This document shows, piece by piece, positions 1-9,367 of a DNA stretch of 64,000 nt (position 1 is the first letter of the stretch; each line of letters begins with the position of its first letter). The stretch covers positions 1-64,000 of the forward strand of contig NZ_JACIFY010000007.1 of NCBI RefSeq assembly GCF_014197615.1, in the 5' to 3' direction. The DNA comes from Rhizobium esperanzae (GTDB taxonomy: Bacteria; Pseudomonadota; Alphaproteobacteria; Rhizobiales; Rhizobiaceae). The position numbers were made by a program, and so were the translations under genes. The notes beneath the pieces are model-generated. The model saw only the letters and a program-made list of their open reading frames with translations, was not told the origin of the DNA and did no database searches.

Positions 1-966
1 GATGCTCGCTGAGGCACGAGTTCAAAACCCAAGGATGACACGCATCCCCGTCGCACGACCCCATTATACACCAACGGCAACGTACAAGGATGAGGCTCTC
101 TTGGGGCGGCGAGGGATATTCAGCGGGTTGTCCGTGGACAATCCGGTGATCAATCTTCTCGCGCACCAGCCTCCGGTGCATCATATTGAGGGGCCGGCAT
201 TCTCCAACGTTCCTCATCCTGATGCGCGTAGGCCGTAGGCCGAAGCCTCGAAGGACGCGCTCCAGCGTCTGGTTGCGGTGGTGCGCCCGCCTCGTCGTTC
301 GAGGCCTCCACGGGGCGCCTGAGGATGAGGCTCGCTTGGGCGTTGGCGCGGCATTCCTGCGCGCCTATTGTTGGATCGAGTCATCCGGTTGTCCGCGGAC
401 AATTGGATATCGAGGGGACGCTCCATGTTCCGGCCGCGTTGACACACCGCCATCCAGGCCATTCCCCGTCGAGTGGCCGTGCCGGCGCCGAGGTTGAGCG
501 GCGGGATTATCGCGGGTTCCGGATGAAGCCGCCGGTTCGTTGAGGTGGCCGATATTTGGTCGGGGAAAACGGGGCTTGCCATTGCCGGCCGATGCTGCCG
601 GCGCTATTGTTACTGTCAGGACGCCAGCATCTGGCCGCGAAAAGTTGGATGTGGCTGGCCGGATTTTCGGTCAAAAACGGCGTGTGATGCGCTATTGCGG
701 CCTCTTCAGCCGTAAATCCGCGGCTCCGCCCATGGGCGTGCCAAAATCCCTCATGCAGCAGTAGCGAAACCAAACTCCGATTTCGGTTCCGTACCGCGAA
801 GAAAGCCTAGTAAAATCAGCAGATTGTAATCCGCGAACTTTGGGGGTGCCTAGCGCCCCCGCCCTCCCCTGCGCCGCAAACCACACGCGAAAGCAACGGC
901 TTGCATCCTTTTGCGGCACCCAGCGTTATCCACCCAGAAAAGCAGAGCAAATCAGGGGACAGGGTA
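1..966. other. Non-coding leader region with hairpin repeats
   Basis: No convincing gene is visible in these 966 bases. The open frames present are short, overlap on both strands, lack ribosome binding sites and resemble no family I know. The stretch holds a large hairpin repeat (212-330), two copies of the 14-base palindrome TTGTCCGYGGACAA (128-141 and 389-402), and a direct repeat around 87-107 and 320-341 with the shared core AGGATGAGGCTC. It looks like decayed intergenic repeat DNA upstream of the BrkB-family gene. Confidence 0.6.
212..330. repeat. Rhizobial-type hairpin repeat
   Basis: The outer arms are CCTCATCCTGATGCGC at the left end and the complement of CCTCATCCTCAGGCGC at the right end. 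An inner pair also matches: CCTCGAAGGACG at 246-257 against CGTCGTTCGAGG at 293-304, with 11 of 12 positions paired. Together they fold into a long imperfect hairpin. The wording of the arms (CCTCATCCT, CCTCGA) recurs in the hairpin at 23380-23426. Confidence 0.6.
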
Positions 967-2046
967 ATGGCAGATGCGCTTCCGCTCAAGAGGTTCTCCA
1001 TCGCCGCCGCGGTGATGGCCGCGGTGGTCGGGGCATTTGTGTTGATACAGGCACGGCAGGTCGGTTCGCCGGTCTCAGCGGCGGAGAACGGCAGAGCCGC
1101 GAACGATCATGGGCGCAATGCCGCCGTGCCGGAGGCGATACCATTCCCAGGCCTTCGTGATGTGTTCTGGCGCCTCTTTCATGAAGTGCTGGACGACCGG
1201 GTGACGCTGATCGCCGCGGGCGTGACGTTTTATCTGCTGCTGGCGCTGTTTCCGGCCATGGGCGCTTTGGTCGCTCTCTATGGGCTGGTCGCCGATCCGA
1301 TCACCATATCGGAGCACCTTCGCGAGTTGTCGGTGCTCATGCCGCCGGGGGCCTTCGATCTTCTTGCCGACCAGATCAAGGAGCTCGTCAACCGGCGCGA
1401 CAGCGCGCTCGGCATCACGTTCTTCGTCGGTCTCGGCATTGCGCTCTGGAGCACCCATAGCGGCACGCTGGCGATCTTCGACGCTATGAACGTCGCCTAT
1501 GAGGAGACCGAGAAGCGGGGGGTGGTCCGGCTCAACCTGATCGCCCTCTGCTTCACGCTCTGCGCCATGCTGCTGACGATTGTCATGGTCGTGCTCGTCG
1601 GGGTGGTGCCGGTCGTGCTGTCCTATCTCTGGCTCGATCAATTCAAGGAGCACATGGCCCTACTCCTGCGGTGGCCGGTGCTTCTGCTCATCGTCGCGGT
1701 GGCGGTGACGTCGGTCTACCGCTTCGGTCCCAGCCGCGAGCCTGCCAGGCTCCGCTGGATGACCTGGGGCGCGGTGCTGACGACGGTCGCATGGGCCGCC
1801 ATGTCCCTCGGCTTCTCCTTTTACCTCGATCATTTCGCCAATTACAACGCGACCTACGGCACGCTCGGCGCGCTGATCGGCTTCCTCGTCTGGATCTGGC
1901 TTTCCGTTGTCATTCTCGTCATCGGCGCGGAACTCAATGCCGAACTGGAACATCAGACCGCCAAGGACACGACGACAGGAGCTCCGTTGCCGATGGGCGC
2001 GCGCGGCGCCTATGTTGCCGATACTTTGGGCGACACCGTCAGCTGA
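967..2046 (+). CDS. YihY/BrkB family inner-membrane protein
   Basis: This 359-residue protein belongs to the YihY/BrkB (UPF0761) family. The core begins with the family's typical segment [20 protein letters not shown] at residues 79-98 and continues with further hydrophobic segments. A conserved stretch near the C-terminus ([19 protein letters not shown]) is also typical. The family's molecular role is unsettled; BrkB was named for serum resistance in Bordetella and early RNase BN claims were withdrawn. An extra N-terminal hydrophobic segment (residues about 12-28) and a polar linker precede the core. I chose the ATG at 967 because AGGGGACAGGG lies just upstream; a longer TTG start at 901 has no such site. 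The next gene is co-directional but 86 bases away. Confidence 0.85.
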   Translation: MADALPLKRFSIAAAVMAAVVGAFVLIQARQVGSPVSAAENGRAANDHGRNAAVPEAIPFPGLRDVFWRLFHEVLDDRVTLIAAGVTFYLLLALFPAMGALVALYGLVADPITISEHLRELSVLMPPGAFDLLADQIKELVNRRDSALGITFFVGLGIALWSTHSGTLAIFDAMNVAYEETEKRGVVRLNLIALCFTLCAMLLTIVMVVLVGVVPVVLSYLWLDQFKEHMALLLRWPVLLLIVAVAVTSVYRFGPSREPARLRWMTWGAVLTTVAWAAMSLGFSFYLDHFANYNATYGTLGALIGFLVWIWLSVVILVIGAELNAELEHQTAKDTTTGAPLPMGARGAYVADTLGDTVS

Positions 2047-2132
2047 GCGTTAACGAGCGGCATCGATCCTTGCTCCGCCAATGCAGTTTTGATGTATCTT
2101 GTCCTTGGGCAATCCCGACAGAGGAGACGATC

Positions 2133-3416
2133 ATGACGGCCCCGCATCCTTCCAAAACGCATATCGGCAATCATGCACTGCATCCCGAAACGCAGATGCT
2201 GAATTACGGCTACGATCCCGAACTCTCGGAAGGGGCGGTCAAGCCGCCGGTATTCCTCACCTCCACCTTCGTCTTCAATTCCGCGGAGGATGGCCGCGAC
2301 TTCTTCGACTACGTCTCGGGCCGCCGCGAGCCGCCGGCGGGCAAAGGCGCCGGTCTCGTCTATTCGCGCTTCAACCACCCCAATAGCGAGATCGTCGAGG
2401 ACAGGCTCGCCGTTTACGAACGGACGGAAAGCGGCGCGCTGTTTTCCTCCGGCATGGCGGCGATCGCCACCACCCTGCTCGCCTTCGTGCGGCCGGGCGA
2501 TGCGGTCCTGCATTCGCAGCCGCTCTATGGGGGAACGGAGACATTGCTGGCCAAGACTTTTCTGAACCTCGGCGTCGCCGCCATCGGCTTTGCCGACGGC
2601 GTCAGCGAGGGCTCGGTGCAGAAGGCGGCGGAGGAGGCGATGACCAAAGGCCGCGTCTCCGTCATCCTGATCGAGACGCCGGCCAATCCGACCAACAGCC
2701 TGGTCGACGTCGCGATGACCCGGCGCGTGGCTGACGCGATCGGCGCAAAGCAGGGACATACGCCGATCATCGTCTGCGACAACACCCTGCTCGGCCCTGT
2801 CTTCCAGCGGCCGATCGAGCACGGCGCCGATATCTCGCTCTATTCGCTGACCAAATATGTCGGCGGCCATTCCGACCTGATCGCCGGCGCGGTTCTCGGC
2901 CGCAAGGCCGTCATCAAGCAGGTCAAAGCGCTGCGCGGGGCGATCGGCACCCAGCTCGACCCGCATTCCTGCTGGATGCTCGGCCGCTCGCTGGAAACAC
3001 TGCAGCTGCGCATGGAGCGGGCCAACAGCAATGCGCGGGCCGTCGCCGATTTTCTGCGTGATCACCCGAAGGTCGAGAAGGTTCACTACCTGCCCTATCA
3101 CGAGCCGGATTCGCCGGCCGGCCGGACTTTCGCCGCACAATGCACCGGCGCCGGCTCCACCTTCTCCTTCGATATCCGCGGGGGGCAGGCCGCCTCGTTC
3201 AAATTTCTGAACGCGCTGCAGGTCTTCAAGCTTGCGGTCAGTCTCGGAGGGACGGAATCGCTGGCGAGCCATCCGGCCGCGATGACGCATTCGGGCGTGC
3301 CCGCCGAGGTGCGCCAGCGCATCGGGGTGCTGGAATCGACCATCCGTCTGTCGATCGGCATCGAGCATCCGGACGATCTGATCGCCGATCTGGAGATGGC
3401 GCTGCAGGCGGCCTGA
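2133..3416 (+). CDS. Cystathionine gamma-synthase family PLP enzyme
   Basis: This 427-residue protein is a Cys/Met-metabolism PLP-dependent enzyme (fold type I). The Schiff-base lysine is Lys241 in [14 protein letters not shown]. The substrate-binding elements [23 protein letters not shown] and [11 protein letters not shown] are present, as is the C-terminal [17 protein letters not shown] motif. The family includes cystathionine gamma-synthase/lyase, methionine gamma-lyase and O-acetylhomoserine sulfhydrylase, and sequence alone does not separate them. An insertion around residues 60-75 ([12 protein letters not shown]) is typical of the subgroup usually annotated cystathionine gamma-synthase family protein. 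The ATG at 2133 follows GAGGAGACGATC. It should be a cytoplasmic homotetramer. A strong hairpin follows the gene. Confidence 0.88.
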   Translation: MTAPHPSKTHIGNHALHPETQMLNYGYDPELSEGAVKPPVFLTSTFVFNSAEDGRDFFDYVSGRREPPAGKGAGLVYSRFNHPNSEIVEDRLAVYERTESGALFSSGMAAIATTLLAFVRPGDAVLHSQPLYGGTETLLAKTFLNLGVAAIGFADGVSEGSVQKAAEEAMTKGRVSVILIETPANPTNSLVDVAMTRRVADAIGAKQGHTPIIVCDNTLLGPVFQRPIEHGADISLYSLTKYVGGHSDLIAGAVLGRKAVIKQVKALRGAIGTQLDPHSCWMLGRSLETLQLRMERANSNARAVADFLRDHPKVEKVHYLPYHEPDSPAGRTFAAQCTGAGSTFSFDIRGGQAASFKFLNALQVFKLAVSLGGTESLASHPAAMTHSGVPAEVRQRIGVLESTIRLSIGIEHPDDLIADLEMALQAA

Positions 3417-3431
3417 GGCCGACGGCGGAAA

Positions 3432-3456
3432 CGATGCCCGGCGGCGCCGGGCATCG
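3432..3456. terminator. Convergent hairpin terminator
   Basis: An 11-base-pair perfect stem, CGATGCCCGGC with GCCGGGCATCG, encloses a three-base loop. It sits between the ends of two convergent genes (stops at 3416 and 3469), so it probably serves both. No long T run follows on either strand. Confidence 0.6.
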
Positions 3457-3468
3457 AGGCCGATGACA

Positions 3469-3882
3469 TCACTTGTCGTCGGTCGTCAGCTCCGTCTCGT
3501 CGGTATTCAGCACGAAGACCGCAAGCAGGCGCGCCGGCTTTGTCTTGCTGGCATTCTTGCTGACGGCGTGATGATCGCCCGGAAACTCGGGAAAGCTTTC
3601 GCCTGATTTATAGACCTTCTCCGGCCCGTCATTCACCTTGCTGGTGATCGCCCCTTCGAGGACGGTGGCGTAAATGAAGGCCGAGGCCGGGTGCGTATGG
3701 CCGGGCGACGAGCCGCCCGGCCCATATTCGACGAGCACCGCCCGCATGCTCTTGCCGGGAACATTGGGAAGCTTCTGGTCGAAAACGACGCGAACCTTCG
3801 CGTCGCCGCCTGCAGCGTGTGCCTGCGTGCCGGCGGCAAGGACGATGGCGAGCGCGGCCGCCGAGATCATTTTTCTGAGCAT
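3469..3882 (-). CDS. Secreted cupin-domain protein
   Basis: This 137-residue protein has an N-terminal signal peptide (residues 1-23, likely cleaved after AHA) followed by a single cupin fold. Metal-ligand positions are visible in PGHTHPASAFIYATVLEG (first cupin motif) and FPGDHHAVSKNAS (second motif). It should act in the periplasm; the substrate is unknown, and small periplasmic cupins of this kind are often quercetinase-like or simply binding proteins. It lies 37 bases downstream of the NmrA-like oxidoreductase on the same strand, so the two are probably one transcript. Confidence 0.75.
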   Translation of the reverse strand: MLRKMISAAALAIVLAAGTQAHAAGGDAKVRVVFDQKLPNVPGKSMRAVLVEYGPGGSSPGHTHPASAFIYATVLEGAITSKVNDGPEKVYKSGESFPEFPGDHHAVSKNASKTKPARLLAVFVLNTDETELTTDDK

Positions 3883-3919
3883 GTCTGGTCTCCTCAGTTG
3901 ATGGGATGTGGTCTTGCCG

Positions 3920-4684
3920 TCAGGCGCTCTTTTTCTGCGGCGGCTGCCGGCTCAGCCAGTCGTCGAAGCTGATCCGGCCGAGCCGCGCCTTGGGGCCGGT
4001 TACCAGCGAATTGTCTTCGAGCTCGACGCCGAAATAGCGGGCGTGCGGATCCGCCATCACCTGGCGCGGATCGTTCGTCGCCTTGAAGAGGCGCGTCACG
4101 ATGTCGGTGAGGCGGACTTTCTCCGGCCCGCCGATCTCGATCGTACCGTTGACAGGTGCGGCGAGCGCCACCTCGGCCATGACGTCGGCGACGTCGTCCG
4201 AGGCGATCGGCTGCACATAGGCGGGCGACAGATGCACCATCTGACCCGAGGTGCCCGACTGGGCGATGCCGGCCATGAATTCGTGAAACTGCGTCGAGTG
4301 CACGATGGTGTAGGGGATGCCGGAGCTCTTGATCAGATCCTCCTGAGCCTTCTTGGCGCGCATATAGCCGCTGTCCTGCAGCCGCTCCATGCCGACGATC
4401 GACAGCGCGATATGATGCTTCACGCCGGCGGCAGCTCCTGCCTTGAGCAGGTTGCGGCCCGAGGTCTGGAAGAATTCCAGGACGGCCTTGTCCTCGAAGG
4501 AGGGCGAGTTGGCGAGGTCGAGCACCACCTGCGCGCCGACAAGCGCTTCCGCCAGGCCTTTGCCGGTGATCGTGTCGACGCCCGAATTCGGCGACGCCGC
4601 CAAGACCTCATGCCCCTTGCTGCGCAACCTTTCCACGGTCTTCGAGCCGATGAGCCCGGTGCCGCCGATAATGACGATCTTCAT
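3920..4684 (-). CDS. NmrA-like NAD(P)-binding epimerase/reductase
   Basis: This 254-residue protein belongs to the atypical short-chain dehydrogenase group (NmrA/NAD(P)-binding). The Rossmann nucleotide motif GGTGLIGS lies at residues 8-15. The canonical YxxxK catalytic pair is represented by YMRAKKAQEDLIKSSG, as in SDRa proteins that bind but do not always turn over NAD(P). It is cytoplasmic and the substrate is not evident. It starts with ATG at 4684 preceded by a purine-rich site (AAGGAGACCACCC). It is the first gene of a likely two-gene unit with the secreted cupin. Confidence 0.78.
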   Translation of the reverse strand: MKIVIIGGTGLIGSKTVERLRSKGHEVLAASPNSGVDTITGKGLAEALVGAQVVLDLANSPSFEDKAVLEFFQTSGRNLLKAGAAAGVKHHIALSIVGMERLQDSGYMRAKKAQEDLIKSSGIPYTIVHSTQFHEFMAGIAQSGTSGQMVHLSPAYVQPIASDDVADVMAEVALAAPVNGTIEIGGPEKVRLTDIVTRLFKATNDPRQVMADPHARYFGVELEDNSLVTGPKARLGRISFDDWLSRQPPQKKSA

Positions 4685-5129
4685 GGGTGGTCTCCTTGTC
4701 GTTTACGAGGATTTCCTCTGTTGACTTGCCTTTGCTGACACGCGCTTGACGCTGAGCAGGAACTGCTCGGAGTGCCGAAACCGCCTGCTTCACAGCGGCT
4801 TCATCGGCCGGAACCGATCGCCAGGAGAATGCGCCGGATCGCGGGCCGGAACCATTCTCTCTCGGTCGCTGTCGGCCTATGCCAAGGTATAGGGCGGCTC
4901 GCCGTGTGATCGAGACGTCTTAAGAACATGGACGAGATTTTGCGCTGGTGTCGCCCCTCATCCGGCTGCCGCCACCTTCTCCCCGCTTGGCGGGGCGAAG
5001 GGGATATGCCGCGACCTCTTCGTCCACCGCCAGCGTCTCATAGGGCACGTCCCCTCGCCCCGTTTACGGGGAAAGGGTTAGGTGAGGGGCAGCTTTGAGG
5101 ATCCCAACGCGACGGCGAAGGCCGTCTTT
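4685..5129. other. Intergenic region with palindromic repeat
   Basis: No gene is visible in these 445 bases. The right part (4953-5090) is a mosaic palindromic repeat, annotated separately. The left part should contain the promoter of the minus-strand NmrA-like/cupin pair; I cannot single out promoter boxes with confidence. Confidence 0.6.
4953..5090. repeat. RIME-like palindromic repeat, copy 1
   Basis: The element begins GCCCCTCATCCGGCTGCCGC and ends GGTGAGGGGC, with internal blocks CACCTTCTCCCCG and CCCCGTTTACGGGG. An inverted copy with the same order of blocks lies at 44125-44297. Both ends and the internal palindromes match what is known of Rhizobium intergenic mosaic elements (RIME). 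It lies in the gap between the NmrA-like gene and the thiolase. Confidence 0.75.
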
Positions 5130-6335
5130 TCAGGAAAGCCGGACGGCTTCGAATAGCGCCGTCAGCCCGATGCCGCCGCCGATGCCGATCATGGCGAGGC
5201 CGGTCGCGGCGGGTGACCAGCCGTGCGAGCGTACGAGTTGACTATATAGCCGGGTAACGAGAATTGCACCCGATGCCCCGAACGGATGGCCGAGCGCGAT
5301 GGCACCGCCCTCCCTGTTGACCGCATCGGCTGATATATCCAGCTGATCCAGCGATGCCAGAACCTGGGCGGCGAAAGCCTCGTTGAACTCGATGGCATCG
5401 ACGCCAGCGAGCGAGAGCCCGGGCTGGCGCTGCAGCAGCTTGGCGGTCGAGGCGACCGGACCGATGCCGAGCAGGTTGGGATCGACGCCGGCCGCGGCGC
5501 TGTCGATGAAGGCAAGGCCCTTTTCGATGCCGAGGCTTCTGGCCATGCCGCGGCTCATGACGAGCACCAGGCAGGCGCCATCATTGACAGGGCAGGCATT
5601 GCCTGCGGTCACCGAGCCATCGGCCAGGAAGACGGGCCGGAGGTTTGCCAGTGCTTCGATCGATGTCGTCGGGCGCGGGCATTCGTCCCGGTCGACGAGG
5701 CCGCTTGCGGTGGCGATCTCGACGATCTCCGGCTGAAAGAGGCCCGCTTCGGCCGCAGTGACGGCGAGCCGGTGACTGCGCAGCGCGAATTCATCCTGTC
5801 TCTGGCGCGAGATGGCGAAAGCGCGCGCGACATTTTCGGCGGCGACGCCCATTTCAGGGTCGCCGATCGTCTCCGGCGAAAACTGCGCACGTCCGTAAAA
5901 GCGCGGCACGTCACCATTGGTCTTGGGCCGTTCGACGCGCCATGGCGCGGTGCTGACGCTCTCGACGCCGCCGGCGAGATAGCAGGCGCCGGCCTTCGCC
6001 TGGACCAGGCGGGCGGCGAGGATGATCGCTTCCAGCCCCGAACCGCATTGCCGGTCGACGGCCACACCGGGCACTGCCATCGGCAAGCCGGCGCTGAGGG
6101 CCGCCAGCCGGCCGATATTGCCGCCGCCACCGGCGGCATTGCCGATCAGGACGTCGTCGATGGCGTCGGGCGCAATGCCTGTCTCGGCGATGATCCGGCG
6201 GATGATCGGAGCAGCCAAGTCTTCGGCTGTAACGGTCGAAAGCGATCGGAAGGCCCGGCCGATCGGCGTGCGGTAGGCGGCAACCACGACCGGCTGCCAA
6301 TCCTCGTCAGGCTGATAGGCGTAGGACAAGACCAT
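5130..6335 (-). CDS. Thiolase-family enzyme lacking the second Cys
   Basis: This 401-residue protein is a thiolase (acetyl-CoA acetyltransferase family), which condenses or cleaves acyl-CoA thioesters. The nucleophilic cysteine is in VDRQCGSGLEA, the Asn/Glu motif is NEAFAAQ, and the catalytic His is in GHPFGASGA. The C-terminal motif that normally carries the acid/base cysteine (CxGGGxG) reads IGIGGGIG here, so that cysteine is glycine. This may alter or abolish normal thiolase chemistry. The start overlaps the 3' end of the upstream CoA ligase gene by 29 bases, which indicates coupled translation. It is the last gene of a thioesterase - CoA ligase - thiolase unit. Confidence 0.88.
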   Translation of the reverse strand: MVLSYAYQPDEDWQPVVVAAYRTPIGRAFRSLSTVTAEDLAAPIIRRIIAETGIAPDAIDDVLIGNAAGGGGNIGRLAALSAGLPMAVPGVAVDRQCGSGLEAIILAARLVQAKAGACYLAGGVESVSTAPWRVERPKTNGDVPRFYGRAQFSPETIGDPEMGVAAENVARAFAISRQRQDEFALRSHRLAVTAAEAGLFQPEIVEIATASGLVDRDECPRPTTSIEALANLRPVFLADGSVTAGNACPVNDGACLVLVMSRGMARSLGIEKGLAFIDSAAAGVDPNLLGIGPVASTAKLLQRQPGLSLAGVDAIEFNEAFAAQVLASLDQLDISADAVNREGGAIALGHPFGASGAILVTRLYSQLVRSHGWSPAATGLAMIGIGGGIGLTALFEAVRLS

Positions 6336-7827
6336 CTCCCGAAATCACCGATGCCTCCACCTGCCCGCGCGCGATCTTGCCGCTGCTCGTCATCGGCCAG
6401 GCGTCGATATGGTAGAACTGCCTGGGGATCTTGAACCTTGCAAGCCTGCCCGCGCAATGCTCTGCCAGCATTTTCGCATCCGTCGCCTCGCCCGAGACGA
6501 CGGCGACGATCCTTTGGCCGTAATAGGCATCCGGCAGCCCGAAGACGACGGCATCTTCGACGCCGGGGCAGGTTTTCAGCGCACTCTCGACCTCGGCGGG
6601 ATAGACGTTGTTGCCGCCCGTGATCATCATGCCGCCTGCCCGGCCGATCACCCGCAGCATGCCGTTTTCATCGATCTCGCCGAGATCGCCGACCGTCGCG
6701 CCCGCCGGGGTGACCCGGAACGCCTGGCCGTCGTCGCCCCAGAGATAGCCGTCGGCGATCAGGTCGCTGTTGACGAAAATGGTGCCGGGCACATCGGCGC
6801 CGACATCGTTTTCCTCAGGATCGCGAATGGAAATTTCGACGCCGGGATAGGCCTGCCCGACCCGGTCGATCGGAAAATTACTCGCGCCGCCGGCAAGCGT
6901 CGAGACCGTCATGAAGCCGATTTCCGATGCGCCGTAATATTCCCGGATGCGCGCCTGCGGAAAAAGGCGGCGCATGGATTCGACTTCGTTGAGATTGAGC
7001 TTGGCGCCGGCGGTCAGCACGTCGCGTAAGGACGCCATCGGCGCGCCCGCCCATGCCCGGGCGATGCCCGCGATGTGGGTGGGCACGGCAACCAGCCGCT
7101 CTATCTCTTCTGAGGAGAGAATGCGCGCGACCGCACCGGCATCCCATTTCCCGATCGAATGGAACGTCGCACCGGCATCGAGCGCCTCGACGAGTGCGTA
7201 AAGCGCCAGCCCATGCGCCAGCGCTCCCGGGCACAGGGTCGAGGGCGTGTCCTGGAGTTCGAAAACGAGGCGTCCCCGATCGAGGCTCCGGCGCCATTGC
7301 TCGCGCGAGCGGTAATAGGCCTTTGGCTCGGCTGTCGTGCCCGAGGTAAAACCGATCAGGAAGATCCCCTCGGCATCGACGGGCATATCGTCCCCCATCG
7401 CCATGAGGTCGAAGGGTTCCGCTCCGGCGACGATGACAGAGATGCCGAGCCTGCGGCCGATTTCGGCGCTCGGGCTCGCATCGTCGTCGACGACGAGCAC
7501 GTCAGGCGCCAGCCGCTCGACGATACGCTCGATCCTCGCTTCCGGCATCATCGGATCGATGACGGCGCAGGCATTCGCCAGCGCGGTGGCGGCGACGAAA
7601 TATTCGGCAAAGCCGATGTGATTGCCGAGGCTGACCGCCACAAGCTTCTCGACGCCCGGCAGATCGAATGGACGGCCGTTCGAGTGCGGAAGCGCCTGGA
7701 TGAACCGGTAGATCGCGCCGGCGCGGCTATAGAGTTCGCCATAGCTCAGGGAGCGGCCGTCGATCACGACCGCCGGCTTCTCCGGTCTCTCCGTGGCGTG
7801 TGGAAGGAGCTCCGCGTGGATCGGCAT
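6307..7827 (-). CDS. AMP-dependent acyl-CoA synthetase
   Basis: This 506-residue adenylate-forming enzyme activates a carboxylic acid to acyl-AMP and then to acyl-CoA. The P-loop-like motif is FTSGTTAEPKAYYRS, the adenine-region motif is EYYGASEIGF, the hinge region is VIGRAGGMMITGGNNVYPAE, and the C-terminal catalytic lysine motif is MTSSGKIARG. The substrate is not readable from sequence; the length fits short/medium-chain fatty or aromatic acid ligases. It follows the thioesterase gene by 3 bases and overlaps the thiolase gene, so the three should be co-translated. Confidence 0.88.
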   Translation of the reverse strand: MPIHAELLPHATERPEKPAVVIDGRSLSYGELYSRAGAIYRFIQALPHSNGRPFDLPGVEKLVAVSLGNHIGFAEYFVAATALANACAVIDPMMPEARIERIVERLAPDVLVVDDDASPSAEIGRRLGISVIVAGAEPFDLMAMGDDMPVDAEGIFLIGFTSGTTAEPKAYYRSREQWRRSLDRGRLVFELQDTPSTLCPGALAHGLALYALVEALDAGATFHSIGKWDAGAVARILSSEEIERLVAVPTHIAGIARAWAGAPMASLRDVLTAGAKLNLNEVESMRRLFPQARIREYYGASEIGFMTVSTLAGGASNFPIDRVGQAYPGVEISIRDPEENDVGADVPGTIFVNSDLIADGYLWGDDGQAFRVTPAGATVGDLGEIDENGMLRVIGRAGGMMITGGNNVYPAEVESALKTCPGVEDAVVFGLPDAYYGQRIVAVVSGEATDAKMLAEHCAGRLARFKIPRQFYHIDAWPMTSSGKIARGQVEASVISGDGLVLRLSA

Positions 7828-7830
7828 GGG

Positions 7831-8247
7831 TCAGCCCTGCGACAAGGCGGCTCTGGTCGCCTCGGGGATCGGCGTCGGGCGGTTGTCGGAAAGGCCGACG
7901 CAGACCCAGACGAGCCCGCCCGAGGCGCAATGGGCGCCGTCGCGCTGACGAAAGAGTTCGATCGTAAAGGAGAGGCTCGACCGCCCGATCTTCTCGACCC
8001 TGACTTTCGCCTCGACGATATCGTCGACGTCGATCGGGTTGTGAAAGATGATTTCCGCCTTCTTCACGTGATAGGCAACGCCCGAAGTGGTGTGGCGGAA
8101 GTGGCTGAGGATCTCGCGGTGGCGCAGGAATTCGACGACCGCATCCTCGCAATAGTCGAGGTAAACCGAGTTATGGACATGACCATAGATGTCGATGTCT
8201 CGCATCGAGACCCGGAACGATGCTAAAGGCCTGTCGTCAACGCTCAT
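7831..8247 (-). CDS. Acyl-CoA thioesterase, 4HBT hotdog family
   Basis: This 138-residue protein has a single hotdog fold of the 4-hydroxybenzoyl-CoA thioesterase type. The active-site segment is VSMRDIDIYGHVHNSVYLDYCED, with the catalytic Asp in DIDIYGHVHN. Such enzymes hydrolyse acyl-CoA to free acid plus CoA. It is the first gene of the minus-strand acyl-CoA unit. The divergent reductase gene starts about 50 bases away, so the short gap must hold both promoters. Confidence 0.85.
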   Translation of the reverse strand: MSVDDRPLASFRVSMRDIDIYGHVHNSVYLDYCEDAVVEFLRHREILSHFRHTTSGVAYHVKKAEIIFHNPIDVDDIVEAKVRVEKIGRSSLSFTIELFRQRDGAHCASGGLVWVCVGLSDNRPTPIPEATRAALSQG

Positions 8248-8300
8248 TCGATCACCGAAATTTCGACGGCGTGTTCTAACCGACTGTGTGGGGGATGCAA

Positions 8301-9269
8301 ATGCAATATCAGGCGGTCGTGCGAAAATTCGGGCCGGCCGAAGAGGTCGTCGGCATCGAACGCGCCGAACTTTCGCTGCTGCGGCGCGATCAGGTTCGCG
8401 TCCGACTGCTGGCGCGCTCGATCAATCCCTCCGATATCATCACCATCTCGGGCGCCTATGCCGGCCGCACGACCCTGCCCTTCATCCCCGGCTTCGAAGC
8501 CTTCGGTGTGGTCGAGGCATGCGGCGAGGAGGTGCATGGACTTGTGCCGGGAACCCGCGTGCTGCCGGTGCGCAGTGCCGGCGGGTGGCAGGAATTCAAG
8601 GATACCGATCCCGCCTGGTGCCTTCGCGTTCCCGACGCGCTTTCGGATTTCGAGGCCGCGACCAGCTACGTCAACCCGATGACCGCCTGGCTGATGCTGC
8701 ACCACAAGATCGGGCTGAGGCCCGGCATGCGCATCGCCATCAATGCCGCCGCCTCATCGATCGGATCGATCCTGATCGGCATGGCGAACGCCGTCGGCGT
8801 GGAACCGATCGCAATCGTCCGCAGCGAAGAATCCCGCGCGCGCCTCAGTGGCCGGCTCGAGGCCGTCATCGTCGACAAAGCGGAAAGCGATCTCGCCGCC
8901 GGCCTCGCCGGCCGGCAAGGGCTCGATGCGGCGCTCGACTGCGTCGGAGGCGCACGCGCCTCGGTGCTTGCCGATGCGCTGAGGCCCGACGGGCACTTCC
9001 TGCATTACGGCCTGCTGTCGGGAGAGAGCATCCCGCCCTCCTTCTGGGCCTCCCATCCCGACGTCGCCTTTTCCTATTGTCACCTGAGGGAATGGGTCCA
9101 TTCCGAGGCGATGGTCAATGTCCAGCGCGCCTATTCCGAGGTCGCCGCGCAGATCGCCTCGAAGGTGATCGCGACCGAGGTGCGCGAGGTCTTCCCGCTG
9201 GAAAAAGTCGGCGAGGCGCTGCGCGCCGCCTTGCCCTTCCGCACGGGTGGCAAGGTGCTCATGGCGTGA
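8301..9269 (+). CDS. MDR-family quinone/enoyl reductase-like protein
   Basis: This 322-residue protein is a zinc-independent medium-chain dehydrogenase/reductase of the quinone oxidoreductase / 2-enoyl thioester reductase branch. The N-terminal GroES-like domain contains SINPSDIITISGAY and PFIPGFEAFGVVEACG. The NAD(P)-binding domain has a variant motif, INAAASSIGSILIGMA. No zinc-ligand cysteines are seen. Three nested starts exist (GTG 8286, ATG 8295, ATG 8301); I prefer 8301 because GGGGG lies 6 bases upstream. Divergence from the acyl-CoA unit suggests it reduces an enoyl-CoA or enone of the same pathway. Confidence 0.8.
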   Translation: MQYQAVVRKFGPAEEVVGIERAELSLLRRDQVRVRLLARSINPSDIITISGAYAGRTTLPFIPGFEAFGVVEACGEEVHGLVPGTRVLPVRSAGGWQEFKDTDPAWCLRVPDALSDFEAATSYVNPMTAWLMLHHKIGLRPGMRIAINAAASSIGSILIGMANAVGVEPIAIVRSEESRARLSGRLEAVIVDKAESDLAAGLAGRQGLDAALDCVGGARASVLADALRPDGHFLHYGLLSGESIPPSFWASHPDVAFSYCHLREWVHSEAMVNVQRAYSEVAAQIASKVIATEVREVFPLEKVGEALRAALPFRTGGKVLMA

Positions 9270-9367
9270 TGGGGCCGTCTTGGGATGAGTGGAGAGAGAT
9301 TGCGACCCTAATTATTGGCTTTCGCTTGTGCTCACCGAAGCCAGGCAATGAAAGATGTGCCGTGTGG

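Noticed and set aside
186..764. Several open frames of 70-120 codons at the left end, on both strands
   Set aside because: They overlap one another, lack ribosome binding sites and family resemblance, and coincide with a hairpin repeat, as expected of chance frames in GC-rich DNA.
2010..3368. A 452-codon minus-strand frame
   Set aside because: It is the antisense of the PLP enzyme gene, is rich in Arg/Gly/His/Asp typical of shadow frames, and shows no motif.
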